DNA from: DASUPK01 sp963743575
GTDB lineage: Bacteria > Actinomycetota > Thermoleophilia > Solirubrobacterales > 70-9
Assembly (NCBI GenBank): GCA_963743575.1
Contig: CAVUQC010000004.1
Location: 186,001-250,000, forward strand
Direction: 5' to 3'
DNA length: 64,000 nt
The notes beneath the pieces were generated by a model. It did not search any database. It saw only the letters and a list, made by a program, of their open reading frames with translations, and was not told the origin of the DNA. The translations under genes and the position numbers were made by a program. Below are positions 23,404 through 33,892 of the stretch, in pieces (the stretch's first letter is position 1; every line of letters starts with the position of its first letter).

Positions 23404-23835
23404 GTGTCGACCCTCGCGCTAGACGGACCTAGCGCCGTCGGGACATCCCGCATGGCCAGAGCACTTCGCTACCTCGACCTCGCCCTGCTGGCGGTGGCTC
23501 TGCCGGTGTTCATCGGGGCCGGCCTGTCGATGACCGCGTACGCGGTGGTCGCCGGGGTCTGGCTGCTCCTCTATGTGATCGAGGTGGGCGCAGACCGTGC
23601 GATCGCGGGCGCCACCGAGCGCCGCAACCGCACGGCCGTGATGGGCTGGATGGGCGCCACCGGGCTCGTCAGCGCATGGGTCGTCGCGCTCGCAGTGCTC
23701 CTTGTCGGCCTGATCGACTCGAAGCACGCCGGGTTGGAGGCCGCGGTGCTCGCCCTGGTCCTGTTTACCGTGCACCTCGGGACCCGGATCGTGCTCAGGC
23801 TGATGTCCGAGTCCGCCCAGGCGGAGGGCGACTGA
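23404..23835 (+). CDS. AtpI-like small membrane protein
   Basis: 143 residues from GTG with four hydrophobic segments (about 25-42, 45-62, 82-104 and 110-130). Sequence similarity to AtpI is not obvious to me, but it occupies the atpI position: first gene of the F1Fo operon, overlapping atpB by one base. AtpI-type proteins help assemble the c-ring or handle Mg. Function inferred from position and topology. Confidence 0.7.
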   Translation: MSTLALDGPSAVGTSRMARALRYLDLALLAVALPVFIGAGLSMTAYAVVAGVWLLLYVIEVGADRAIAGATERRNRTAVMGWMGATGLVSAWVVALAVLLVGLIDSKHAGLEAAVLALVLFTVHLGTRIVLRLMSESAQAEGD

Positions 23836-24761
23836 TGGCCTGGCTGAATCGGCTCTCCTCCAAGCAGAAGGTCCTGCTCGGCCTGGGGATCTACTTCGGC
23901 ATCACGATCCTGCTGCTGCTGGTCGCGGGCAGCCAGGGTAAGAACGACGAGTTCAAGCCCCAGGACGAGTTCAAGCTCCACGCCTGGATTCCGATCCACA
24001 TCGCGGGCATCGACTTCTCGATCAACCGGGCTGTCCTCTACCTGCTGCTCGCCAGCGCCCTGACGATCTTCGTCATGGTCTACATCGCCCGGCGCATGCA
24101 GATGAAGCCCAACCGCGTCCAGACCGCGGTCGAGGTTGCCTACGACATGACGAAGAACAACATCACCGGCGGAAACCTCTCGGGCTCGTACGCAATCAAG
24201 TGGTTCCCGTTCGTCGCGACCCTCTTCTTCTTCATCGCCTTCTCCAACATCATCGGTTACCTGCCGCTGCCCACCAACAGCGCGGAAACGATCAACATCT
24301 TCGGCCTCGCGATCCCCTCGTTCGCGATCTATGCGGCGACGGCGAACATCTCCTTCTCGCTGTCACTCACCCTGGTCGTCTGGATCAGCTACCACGTCGA
24401 GGGAATCAGGGCCAAGGGTCTCTTCAAGTATTTCGCCAGCTTCCTTCCGGCCGGCCTCGAGGACATGAATCCGGTCGCCAAGGCCCTGATCTTCGGGATC
24501 GAGCTGCTCTCCCACTTCATGCGGCTCGTCTCGCTCTCCGTTCGACTCTTCGCGAACATCCTGGCGGGACACCTGCTGCTGCTCTTCATGGGCGGCGGCC
24601 TGGCTGTCCTGCTCGGGCTGGCGGCGCTCGGGGCGCTCACCTTCCCCCTCGCCTTCGTCTTCTTCATCTTGGAGGTGGGGCTGATCGCAACGCTTCAGGC
24701 GTTCATCTTCGCCACCCTCTCTTCCATCTACATCGGCGGCGCAGTCGCCGAGACGCACTAG
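23835..24761 (+). CDS. atpB: ATP synthase Fo subunit a
   Basis: 308 residues, five to six membrane helices. The essential Arg lies in LSVRLFANILAGH, the proton-channel signature, and the C-terminal helices (IATLQAFIFATLSSIYIGGA) are typical. Subunit a forms the half-channels against the c-ring. The N-terminal 65 residues carry one membrane segment and an external loop (KPQDEFKLHAWIPIH). ATG overlaps the preceding stop. Confidence 0.96.
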   Translation: MAWLNRLSSKQKVLLGLGIYFGITILLLLVAGSQGKNDEFKPQDEFKLHAWIPIHIAGIDFSINRAVLYLLLASALTIFVMVYIARRMQMKPNRVQTAVEVAYDMTKNNITGGNLSGSYAIKWFPFVATLFFFIAFSNIIGYLPLPTNSAETINIFGLAIPSFAIYAATANISFSLSLTLVVWISYHVEGIRAKGLFKYFASFLPAGLEDMNPVAKALIFGIELLSHFMRLVSLSVRLFANILAGHLLLLFMGGGLAVLLGLAALGALTFPLAFVFFILEVGLIATLQAFIFATLSSIYIGGAVAETH

Positions 24762-24773
24762 AAAGGAGCAGTT

Positions 24774-25046
24774 GTGATTGACCCACTGACCATCGCCGCG
24801 ACGACTGACGTCGGCACGGGCATCACGGACGCCGGCAAGGCGATCGCCCTCGGCGTCGGCGCCGGGCTCGGCTCGATCGGAGCCGGCATCGGCATCGGCT
24901 TCATCTTCGGTAAGGAGATCGAGTCGGTCGCGCGCCAGCCCGAGATGAAGGACGACCTCCAGTCGATTCGCTGGCTGGGCTTCGCTCTCACGGAGGCCGT
25001 CGCCTTCTACACGTTCATCTTCGGCCTGATCGCCTTCTTCCTCTAG
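24774..25046 (+). CDS. atpE: ATP synthase Fo subunit c
   Basis: 90 residues from GTG after GAAAGGAG. Two helices joined by the polar loop RQPE (ESVARQPEMKDDL). The first helix is Gly/Ala-rich with GxGxGxGxG-like packing (GAGLGSIGAGIGIG); the ion-binding Glu is in LTEAVAFYTF. No Na+-type ligand pattern is evident in helix 1, so a proton ring is likely. An N-terminal extension of about 15 residues precedes helix 1. Confidence 0.96.
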   Translation: MIDPLTIAATTDVGTGITDAGKAIALGVGAGLGSIGAGIGIGFIFGKEIESVARQPEMKDDLQSIRWLGFALTEAVAFYTFIFGLIAFFL

Positions 25047-25050
25047 GCCG

Positions 25051-25617
25051 TTGGAACCCGCAACCCACATAGTCGCTTCGGGCGGCAGCTTCCTCGTCTC
25101 GCCGAACCTCGGCCTGATGATCTGGACGCTGCTCGTCTTCGGGGTCACGATGTACGTGCTCAGCAAGCTCGCCTTCCCGCGGATTCAGGAGGCGCTTGAC
25201 AAGCGCGCCAACGCGATCCGGGAGTCGATCGAGCAGGCGGAGAAGACCCGCGAGGAGGCCGACGGAATCCTCAAGGAGTACCGGGCACGGTTGCGCGAGG
25301 CCCGCGAGCAGGCGGACGAGATCGTCGCTCGCGCCCGCAAGGCGGCCGATTCCTCCAAGGCGCAGGCCGTCGAGGAGGGCCGCGAGAAGCGCGAGGAGCT
25401 GCTCGCTGCCGCCCGCCGCGATATCGACGCCGAGACCCGGCGTTCACTGGAGCGGATCCGCAAGGAGGTCGCCGACCTCACCGTCCTGACGACGGAGAAG
25501 GTGACTCGCAAGTCGCTCACGGGGGATGACCAGCGGAAGCTGATCGACGACGCCCTGTCCGAGGTCGATTTCTCGATCCTCAGCAGCAAGGAAGCGACCG
25601 AGGGGGCCGCGAGCTAG
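25051..25617 (+). CDS. atpF: ATP synthase Fo subunit b
   Basis: 188 residues from TTG. One N-terminal membrane helix (LGLMIWTLLVFGVTMYVLSKL) and a long charged coiled coil (about 45-165) forming the peripheral stalk. Only one b-type gene is present. Four bases separate it from atpE. Confidence 0.95.
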   Translation: MEPATHIVASGGSFLVSPNLGLMIWTLLVFGVTMYVLSKLAFPRIQEALDKRANAIRESIEQAEKTREEADGILKEYRARLREAREQADEIVARARKAADSSKAQAVEEGREKREELLAAARRDIDAETRRSLERIRKEVADLTVLTTEKVTRKSLTGDDQRKLIDDALSEVDFSILSSKEATEGAAS

Positions 25618-25619
25618 CG

Positions 25620-26153
25620 ATGGAGCACATCGCCCGTGTATATGCGGAGGCCCTCTTCGGGGTCGCCAAGGAGAAGGGGAAGCTCGACGCGATCCGCGAG
25701 CAGCTCGGCCAGTTCGCCGACGCGCTCGCGGAGAACCGGGAGCTGCAGCTGTTCTTCTTCAGCCCCTATTTCTCGTCCTCCGAGAAGGAGGACGGCCTCG
25801 TGAAGGCCGTTTCCGGCGCGGAGCCGGAGCTGATCAACTTCCTCGACCTCCTGCTGGAGAAGCATCGGATGCCAGTCCTCTTCCGGATCCGGCAGCACTT
25901 CGACTCGCTCTGGGCCAAGGAGAACAAGCGGCTCGGAGTCGTCGTGACGAGCGCCGTTGAACTTGCTCCTGAGATTGCTGAGCGGATCGGTGCGGAGATC
26001 GAGGGCCAGACCGGTGAGACGGTCGAGCTCGAGAGCCGCGTTGACCCGGACATCCTCGGTGGGCTGGTCGTACAGGTGGGAAACCTTGTCCTGGACACGA
26101 GCATCAGGAACAGGCTCGAGAAACTGAGAAAGAGCGTCGCCCAAGCGGCGTAG
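25620..26153 (+). CDS. atpH: ATP synthase F1 subunit delta
   Basis: 177 residues beginning MEHIARVYAEALFGVAKEKG, the helical N-domain that caps the alpha3beta3 head; the C-terminal part (DPDILGGLVVQVGNLVLDTSIRNRL, quoted in part: GGLVVQVGNLVLDTSIR) is the stalk-binding domain. Starts two bases after atpF. Typical length. Confidence 0.95.
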   Translation: MEHIARVYAEALFGVAKEKGKLDAIREQLGQFADALAENRELQLFFFSPYFSSSEKEDGLVKAVSGAEPELINFLDLLLEKHRMPVLFRIRQHFDSLWAKENKRLGVVVTSAVELAPEIAERIGAEIEGQTGETVELESRVDPDILGGLVVQVGNLVLDTSIRNRLEKLRKSVAQAA

Positions 26154-26173
26154 GAAAGGAAACGAAAGCCGCA

Positions 26174-27805
26174 ATGGAGATCAAGCCAGACGAAATCGCA
26201 TCGATTCTGCGTGAGCGCATCGAGGGCCTGGATACCGACTCGGCCGATCTGTCCGAGGTCGGCACCGTCCTCGAGATCGGCGACGGCATCGCCCGCATCC
26301 ACGGAATCGACAACTGCATGTCGCTCGAGATGCTCGACCTGCCCCACGACGTGGTCGGGCTGGCGCTGAACCTCGAGGAGGACAACGTCGGCGCCGTGCT
26401 CTTCGGCGACTGGGACAAGGTCTCGGAGGGCGACACCGTGAAGCGCACGGGCAAGCTTCTGGAGATCCCGGTCGGCGAGCAGCTGCTCGGCCGCCTGGTC
26501 GACCCCCTCGGGCGCCCGCTCGACGACAAGGGCGAGATCAACACGACCGAGACCCGCCCCGCCGAGTTCAAGGCGCCGGGCGTCGTCCATCGCCAGCCGG
26601 TCGAGGAGCCGATGCAGACCGGGCTCAAGGCCGTGGACTCGATGATCCCGATCGGCCGCGGTCAGCGCGAGCTGATCATCGGCGACCGACAGACGGGCAA
26701 GACCGCCATCGCGATCGACACGATCATCAACAACAAGGACTCCGACGTGGTCTGCATCTACGTCGCGATCGGCCAGCGCATGTCAACGGTCGTCCAGGTG
26801 ATGGAGACCCTGGAGGAGAACGGCGCGATGGAGAACACCATCATCGTCGCGGCTCCCGCCAACGAGGCGGCGCCGATCAAGTACATGGCTCCGTATGCGG
26901 GCTGTGCAATGGGCGAGCACTTCCTCTATCAGGGCAAGCACGCCCTCTGCATCTACGACGACCTCTCGAAGCACGCGGCCGCCTACCGGCAGATGTCGCT
27001 GCTGCTCCGGCGCCCGCCTGGACGCGAGGCCTATCCGGGCGACGTCTTCTACCTCCACTCGAGGTTGCTCGAGCGGGCGGTGAAGCTCTCGGACGAGCAG
27101 GGCGCTGGATCCCTGACCGCGCTCCCGATCATCGAGACGCAGGCCGGCGACATCTCGGCCTACATCCCGACGAACGTCATCTCGATCACCGACGGCCAGA
27201 TCTTCCTGGAGACCGACCTGTTCTACTCGGGCGTCCGCCCGGCGATCAACGTCGGCACCTCGGTCTCGCGGGTGGGGGGCAACGCGCAGACGAAGGCGAT
27301 GAAGGCCGTCGCCGGCCAGCTGCGCCTGGACCTCTCGCAGTACCGCGAGCTCGAGGCCTTCGCGCAGTTCGGCTCCGAGCTCGATCCGGAGACCCAGAAG
27401 CAGCTCGCCCGAGGCGAGCGGATGGTCGAGGCGCTCAACCAGAAGGAGCGCCAGCCGATGCCTGTGGCCGAGCAGGTCGCGTCGATCTACTCGGGCACCG
27501 AGGGGTATCTCGACCGCATCAAGACCGAGCGGGTCTCCGACTTCCTCGAGGACCTGATCGGCAGGCTGCATTCGGAGAATCAGGACCTGCTCGACCGGAT
27601 CAACGAGACGGGCAAGCTCCCCGACGAGGACGAGGCAGCCCTGGGGAAGGCGATCGAGCAGATGGTCGACGACTTCGGTCCCGACTTCGACAAGGACGGC
27701 AACCCGCTCGAGGAGGGCGAGTCCGACCGGGTCAAGGACGAGGGCCAGCGCGACAGCTCGGATGGCGGCGCCCCCGAGCCCGCCGAGGAGCCCGCTGTCG
27801 CCTGA
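26174..27805 (+). CDS. atpA: ATP synthase F1 subunit alpha
   Basis: 543 residues. The non-catalytic nucleotide site has the P-loop GDRQTGKTAIAID, and the alpha signature is seen in PAINVGTSVSRVGG. The last 50 residues form an acidic tail (LEEGESDRVKDEGQRDSSDG) longer than in E. coli alpha. Strong AGGAAAGG ribosome site upstream. Confidence 0.97.
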   Translation: MEIKPDEIASILRERIEGLDTDSADLSEVGTVLEIGDGIARIHGIDNCMSLEMLDLPHDVVGLALNLEEDNVGAVLFGDWDKVSEGDTVKRTGKLLEIPVGEQLLGRLVDPLGRPLDDKGEINTTETRPAEFKAPGVVHRQPVEEPMQTGLKAVDSMIPIGRGQRELIIGDRQTGKTAIAIDTIINNKDSDVVCIYVAIGQRMSTVVQVMETLEENGAMENTIIVAAPANEAAPIKYMAPYAGCAMGEHFLYQGKHALCIYDDLSKHAAAYRQMSLLLRRPPGREAYPGDVFYLHSRLLERAVKLSDEQGAGSLTALPIIETQAGDISAYIPTNVISITDGQIFLETDLFYSGVRPAINVGTSVSRVGGNAQTKAMKAVAGQLRLDLSQYRELEAFAQFGSELDPETQKQLARGERMVEALNQKERQPMPVAEQVASIYSGTEGYLDRIKTERVSDFLEDLIGRLHSENQDLLDRINETGKLPDEDEAALGKAIEQMVDDFGPDFDKDGNPLEEGESDRVKDEGQRDSSDGGAPEPAEEPAVA

Positions 27806-27808
27806 TCC

Positions 27809-28738
27809 ATGGCCACCCGCAAGGAAGTCAAGAACCGGATCTCCTCCGTGAAGAACGTGCAGAAGATCACGCGTGCCATGGAGATGGTCGCCGCTGCGCG
27901 CCTGCGCCGGGCGGAGCAGCGCATCGACGCGCTGCGCCCGTATGCGCGAGAGCTTCGCAAGATGACCCGCCAGGTCGCCGAGGCGGCCGGGCAGGAGGCG
28001 CGGAACCTACCGGTGCTCCAGGAGCGCGACGAAGAGCGCAACGTCGGCGTGCTGCTGATCACGGGCGACCGGGGCCTGGCCGGCTCGTTCAACTCTCAGA
28101 TCATCCGCTCCGGGGTCCAGCTCCAGGGGGAGCTCCGCGGCAAGAGCGTGCAGACCGTCTTCTCGGTGGTCGGCCGTCGCGGTGCTTCCAGCATGCGGTT
28201 CCGTGGCGAGGAGCTCCACGGCGAGTACATCGGCTTCACCGACCGCCCGGCCTTCGCGAACGCGCGGGAGATCGCCGACAAGCTGGTTGCCTCCTATGTG
28301 GACGAGGAACTCGACCGGGTCGAGCTGATCTACAACAAGTACGTCTCGCCGCTCACGCAGTACGTCTGGCGGCAGACGCTGCTCCCGATCCAGCAGGCCG
28401 AGGTGCTCGGCGAGGGCGCGGGAGAAGAGGAGGACGAGACCGAGGAGGGCGACGACGAGCTGATCGCGGCGCACCGCAAGGCGCTCTGGGACTACGAGCC
28501 CGAGCCCGAGGAGCTGCTCGCCGAGCTGATCCCCGAATACGCGCAGCTCTCGGTCTACAGGGCGCTGCTCGAGTCCACAGCTTCAGAGCACGGCGCGCGC
28601 ATGACCGCGATGCGGAACGCCGCCGAGAACGCGAAGGACGTGATCTCGGACCTCACCCTTGAGATGAACCGGGTGCGGCAGGCCGAGATCACCCAGGAGA
28701 TCCTCGAGGTCGTGGCCGGCGCCGAGGGCGTGAGCTGA
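27809..28738 (+). CDS. atpG: ATP synthase F1 subunit gamma
   Basis: 309 residues. N- and C-terminal helices (VQKITRAMEMVAAARLRRAE; MTAMRNAAENAKDVI) make the rotor shaft. An acidic insertion of about 20 residues (GAGEEEDETEEGDDEL) interrupts the Rossmann-like domain; gamma insertions in actinobacteria can affect ATP-hydrolysis latency, which is suggested but not shown here. Confidence 0.96.
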   Translation: MATRKEVKNRISSVKNVQKITRAMEMVAAARLRRAEQRIDALRPYARELRKMTRQVAEAAGQEARNLPVLQERDEERNVGVLLITGDRGLAGSFNSQIIRSGVQLQGELRGKSVQTVFSVVGRRGASSMRFRGEELHGEYIGFTDRPAFANAREIADKLVASYVDEELDRVELIYNKYVSPLTQYVWRQTLLPIQQAEVLGEGAGEEEDETEEGDDELIAAHRKALWDYEPEPEELLAELIPEYAQLSVYRALLESTASEHGARMTAMRNAAENAKDVISDLTLEMNRVRQAEITQEILEVVAGAEGVS

Positions 28739-28764
28739 AAACTTAGAAGGAGCGAAGGAGACGA

Positions 28765-30275
<1,511 letters not shown>

Positions 30276-30276
<1 letters not shown>

Positions 30277-30689
30277 TGGCGGACCACACCGTCAACGCCC
30301 GCATCCTCACCCCGGAGGGGGAGGTCTTCGAGGGCGACGTGGAGCAGATCTCGACCCGCACCGCGGTCGGTGAGATCGGGATTCTCGCGAACCATGTACC
30401 GGTGCTCGCGCGGCTCCGCCCGACCGAACTGCGTCTGCACCTGCCCGGCGGCGAGGTGCAGCGCTGGGCGCAGGCAGAGGGCTGGCTGCAGGTCTTTGCC
30501 AACCGGGCCACCGTCCTGGTCGGCGAGGCCGTCCCCCCGGACCAGCTGGACACCGCCGAGCTTCGCAGCCGGATCGAGGACGCGGATGCGCGGTTGCGCG
30601 AGTCCGAGGAGGACTCGGGCGCCTGGACCCAGGCGAAGAAGGACAAGGAGCGCGCCGAGGCGTTCATCGAAGTCGCCGGGTCCGACTGA
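30276..30689 (+). CDS. atpC: ATP synthase F1 subunit epsilon
   Basis: 137 residues from GTG overlapping the atpD stop. N-terminal beta sandwich (VNARILTPEGEVFEGDVEQI, GEIGILANHVPVLARL) and a C-terminal helical hairpin (ELRSRIEDADARLRESEED). Controls coupling and inhibits ATP hydrolysis. Last recognised gene of the operon. Confidence 0.95.
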
Positions 30690-30703
30690 TACCGTCCCGC
30701 GCC

Positions 30704-30802
30704 TTGAAGCCCGGGAAGCTGTTTCTAGGGCTGCGAATCAAGGTCGTCTACACGCCCGACGGCGGGATCGCGGCCGTCAAGAAGCTCACTCTTCGCGGCT
30801 AG
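30704..30802 (+). CDS. Possible 32-residue small protein after atpC
   Basis: A short frame from TTG (MKPGKLFLGLRIKVVYTPDG, then GIAAVKKLTLRG), basic and beta-like, 14 bases after atpC. There is no clear ribosome site. It fills most of the 158-base gap between atpC and the M20 peptidase gene. It may be a real small protein or chance; conservation after atpC in relatives would decide. Confidence 0.3.
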   Translation: MKPGKLFLGLRIKVVYTPDGGIAAVKKLTLRG

Positions 30803-30847
30803 GGGCCGCAGCGGCCGAGCTGTCGCTGCACCTACGATGCGCGATCC

Positions 30848-31930
30848 ATGGACGAGCTCGCCCTGGCCCAGCGCCTGATCGCCTTCGACACCTCCAATGC
30901 CGAGGGGCTTCGGCGCGCGGCCGAGTTCGTCGGCGGCTGGCTCGAGTCCAACGACATCAAGGCCTCCCAGACCGAGTCGCGGGGACTGCCGGTGACCACC
31001 GCCGAGGTGGGGCCGGAGGGCGCACCGACCCTCGTCCTCCACGGCCACATGGACGTCGTCCCCGGGAACCGGGAGATGTTCGAGCCCCGGATCGACGGCG
31101 ATCAGCTGGTCGGGCGCGGCGCCTACGACATGAAGGGCGCGCTCGCGGTGATGCTGCTCGTCCTCCACGACCTTCGCGACCAGGAGGACGTCCGGCTCCG
31201 GCTAGGGATCGTGTCCGACGAAGAGTCCGAGGAGGAGGCGAACCGGGGGTCCGACGCGCTGGTGGCCAGCGGATTCGTCGGGGACTTCGCGATCACGGGC
31301 GAGCCGACCAACCTCCAGGTCGGTGTGCAGGCCAAGGGTGTCCAGGCGGTGCGCCTCGAGGTGCAGGGGCGCTCGGCGCACGGAGCGACGCCCTGGCTCG
31401 GCGATAACGCTGTCGTTAAGGCGATTGAGGTATTCAGGGGCATCGAATCGCTACCGTTTGCGCGCCACAGCTCCGCCCTGTTCGACCGGCCCTCGATCAA
31501 TCTCGGTCGGATCATGGGCGGTGACGCCCTGAACAAAGTGCCCGACACCTGCGTCATAGACGTCGATATCCGCTTCCTGCCCGACCAGGATCCCGATGAG
31601 ATCCTCGAGCAGGTCAGCGGCCTGCCCGATACCCGTGTGCTGGCCACCTTCCGGCGGCCGCCGGCGGTGGTCGAGCCCGACTCCCCGTTCGTGCAGGGCC
31701 TCTGCGAGGCCGCCTCGCCGCATCATCCCGAGCGCGTGATGAGCGTCGGCCGCGATGGGGCGTCGGACGCGGTCTCCTTCCTTGCCGCGGGCGTTCCCGC
31801 GGTCGAGTTCGGCCCCGTGGGCGACGGCCATCATGGCCCCAGCGAGTGGGTCTCGATCAGCTCGCTGCGCAGCTACCGCCAGGCGCTCGAGGGATTCGTG
31901 AAGAGCTTTCCCGGGATGGCGGCCGTATGA
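30848..31930 (+). CDS. M20-family metallopeptidase/deacylase (ArgE/DapE/CPG2-like)
   Basis: 360 residues. Di-zinc ligands: His in HGHMDVVPG, Asp in GAYDMKG, the Glu pair in SDEESEEE, a further acidic ligand in TGEPTN and a late His in GDGHHGPSEWV. A dimerisation lid domain follows GRSAHGATPW. Members deacylate amino acids or cleave succinyl-diaminopimelate; the substrate cannot be assigned. Overlaps the LCP gene by four bases. Confidence 0.9.
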   Translation: MDELALAQRLIAFDTSNAEGLRRAAEFVGGWLESNDIKASQTESRGLPVTTAEVGPEGAPTLVLHGHMDVVPGNREMFEPRIDGDQLVGRGAYDMKGALAVMLLVLHDLRDQEDVRLRLGIVSDEESEEEANRGSDALVASGFVGDFAITGEPTNLQVGVQAKGVQAVRLEVQGRSAHGATPWLGDNAVVKAIEVFRGIESLPFARHSSALFDRPSINLGRIMGGDALNKVPDTCVIDVDIRFLPDQDPDEILEQVSGLPDTRVLATFRRPPAVVEPDSPFVQGLCEAASPHHPERVMSVGRDGASDAVSFLAAGVPAVEFGPVGDGHHGPSEWVSISSLRSYRQALEGFVKSFPGMAAV

Positions 31931-33882
31931 GCCCGGAACGGAAGGACGGAGGCAGGGGCAACGGCGACGACGAGCCGCGCGCGGACGAGACGCAGGAGTA
32001 CGAGCTCGGCGACGACTTGCAAGAGGAACTGAACGACCGGGAGGCCGACCAGGAGGAGCCGGACGACGAGGACATCGCCGAGGACGACCACGACGACGAG
32101 GACCTCGAGGACGAGGATCTCGACGACGAGGAGGATCACGAGGAGGACGACGACGACGATGACGACGACGAGCAGGAGTTCGACGAGGAGGACGAGCTCG
32201 AGCACGTCGTCTCCGCCGAGACCCAGGAGTGGGACGGGTTGGAGGCCGCGGAGGTGGAGGCCGACGCCAATCAGCCGACCCTCGTCGCGTCCGCCGGCCA
32301 GAGGGTCAGGCAGGCCCACTCCGCCATCACCTCCGGCTTCGACAAGGTCGGCGGCAAGAAGGTCACCTCGGGCTTCAAGGCCGTGCGGAGCCATCTCGGC
32401 TTCCCGCTCTGGCTCCGGTTCCTGACCGCCTCCTTCGTGATCGTTGCCGCCGTCGCCGGGGCCACCTCGGCGAGCCTGATCCTCTACCTGTCTGACATCG
32501 CCAACGCCCTCAAGAACCACAGCGAGATCCAGGGGCTGGACCCGTTCCTCGCCCGGACCACGGGCTCCGGGCCCCAGACGATTCTGATCATCGGCTCCGA
32601 CAAGCGGAACAACCAGATCAGCGGCCAGTTCGGTCTTTCCGACACGACGATGCTCCTCCGGCTCGATCCGGACCGCAACGCGATCGCCCTCCTCTCGCTT
32701 CCCCGTGACCTGAAGGTCGACATCCCGGGCGTGGGGACCGACAAGCTCAACGCCGCCTATTCGCTGGGCGGGCCAAAGCTGACCCTCCGGACCGTCAAGG
32801 ACATCACCGGCCTGCAGGTCAATCACCTCGTGAACGTCGACTTCACCGGGTTCGCCCGGGCGGTCAACGCGATCGGCTGCGTCTATGTCGACGTTGACCG
32901 CCGTTATTACATCGCCCCGAACACGGGCACCTCCGAGATCAACCTCCAGCCCGGGTATCAGGCTCTCTGCGGGTTCGATGCCCTGTCCTTCGCCCGCTAC
33001 CGCCATACGGACAACGACATCGTCCGCGCCGCCCGCCAGCAGACGTTCCTCCGCGAGGCGCGCGCCAAGGTCCCTCCGTCCAAGTTGATCGAGGACCGGA
33101 AGAAGCTGGTCAAGATCTTCACCACCTACACGTCGTCCGACATCGGATCCGCCGAGGAGATGCTCCAGGTTCTGAGGCTCTTCTTCGACCTACGGGGCGC
33201 CCCGATCAAGGAGATCCACTTCAACGGGACCCTCGGCCCGTCGTACGTGACCGCGACGCCGGATGAGATCCACACGGCCGTGAACCAGTTCCTCGGGGTG
33301 GAGGGGACACCCGGGCCCGCCGGCTCCAGCGCGAAGCCCAAGAAGGCCGTCGCGCCCCAGCAGCCGCCGGATCACACGAAGCCCAAGCCGGCCAGCAAGA
33401 AGAAGTCCTCGGGCTCGTCGCTCCCCACCACGCTGACCCGCACCACCTACGGCAGGCAACTGGCGCAGGCGATCAGGGCGCGGAAGGAGAAGGTCCCGGT
33501 CTACTACCCGACCGTGCTCGAATCCGGGAGCGACTACGCGCAGAAGCCACGCGTCTACAAGATCAACGGCAAGGGGGACGGGGCGCCGCCGCACGACCAG
33601 CGCGCGGCCTACAAGTGGGTCTTCTCGCTGCCCACCCTCGGCGACTACTACGGCTTCCAGGGCACCCGCTGGCGGGATCCGCCGATTCTCAGCGCCAGCC
33701 ACGAGGACAGAACGATCGGCGATCGCGACTACAAGCTCTACTACGACGGCGATCGCCTTCGTATGGTGGCCTGGCAGACCGACAACGGCTCGTTCTGGGT
33801 CTCCAACTCCCTGATCGAGACGATCTCGAACGAGGACATGCTCAAGATCGCGGTGGGCTTCCGCCAGCTCCCGGGAACCTGA
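31927..33882 (+). CDS. LytR-CpsA-Psr (LCP) family ligase with hyperacidic N-terminus
   Basis: 651 residues from the ATG overlapping the M20 stop. Residues 14-92 are about two-thirds Asp/Glu including a run of eight Asp; a membrane helix follows at about 161-188. The external LCP domain shows IGSDKRNNQ, LSLPRDLKVDIPG, DKLNAAYSLGG, VDFTGFARAVNAIG and ALSFARYRHTDND. LCP enzymes attach teichoic acids, arabinogalactan or capsule to peptidoglycan from undecaprenyl carriers. A C-terminal region of about 250 residues with a Lys/Pro-rich linker is of unknown role. It heads a glycan-precursor cluster. Confidence 0.92.
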   Translation: MSPERKDGGRGNGDDEPRADETQEYELGDDLQEELNDREADQEEPDDEDIAEDDHDDEDLEDEDLDDEEDHEEDDDDDDDDEQEFDEEDELEHVVSAETQEWDGLEAAEVEADANQPTLVASAGQRVRQAHSAITSGFDKVGGKKVTSGFKAVRSHLGFPLWLRFLTASFVIVAAVAGATSASLILYLSDIANALKNHSEIQGLDPFLARTTGSGPQTILIIGSDKRNNQISGQFGLSDTTMLLRLDPDRNAIALLSLPRDLKVDIPGVGTDKLNAAYSLGGPKLTLRTVKDITGLQVNHLVNVDFTGFARAVNAIGCVYVDVDRRYYIAPNTGTSEINLQPGYQALCGFDALSFARYRHTDNDIVRAARQQTFLREARAKVPPSKLIEDRKKLVKIFTTYTSSDIGSAEEMLQVLRLFFDLRGAPIKEIHFNGTLGPSYVTATPDEIHTAVNQFLGVEGTPGPAGSSAKPKKAVAPQQPPDHTKPKPASKKKSSGSSLPTTLTRTTYGRQLAQAIRARKEKVPVYYPTVLESGSDYAQKPRVYKINGKGDGAPPHDQRAAYKWVFSLPTLGDYYGFQGTRWRDPPILSASHEDRTIGDRDYKLYYDGDRLRMVAWQTDNGSFWVSNSLIETISNEDMLKIAVGFRQLPGT

Positions 33883-33892
33883 GCGGGGAGAC

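Noticed and set aside
31873..33006. Hydrophobic Val/Leu-rich frame antisense to the LCP gene
   Set aside because: The Val/Leu run is simply the complement of GAC/GAG codons in the acidic block, not a membrane protein.
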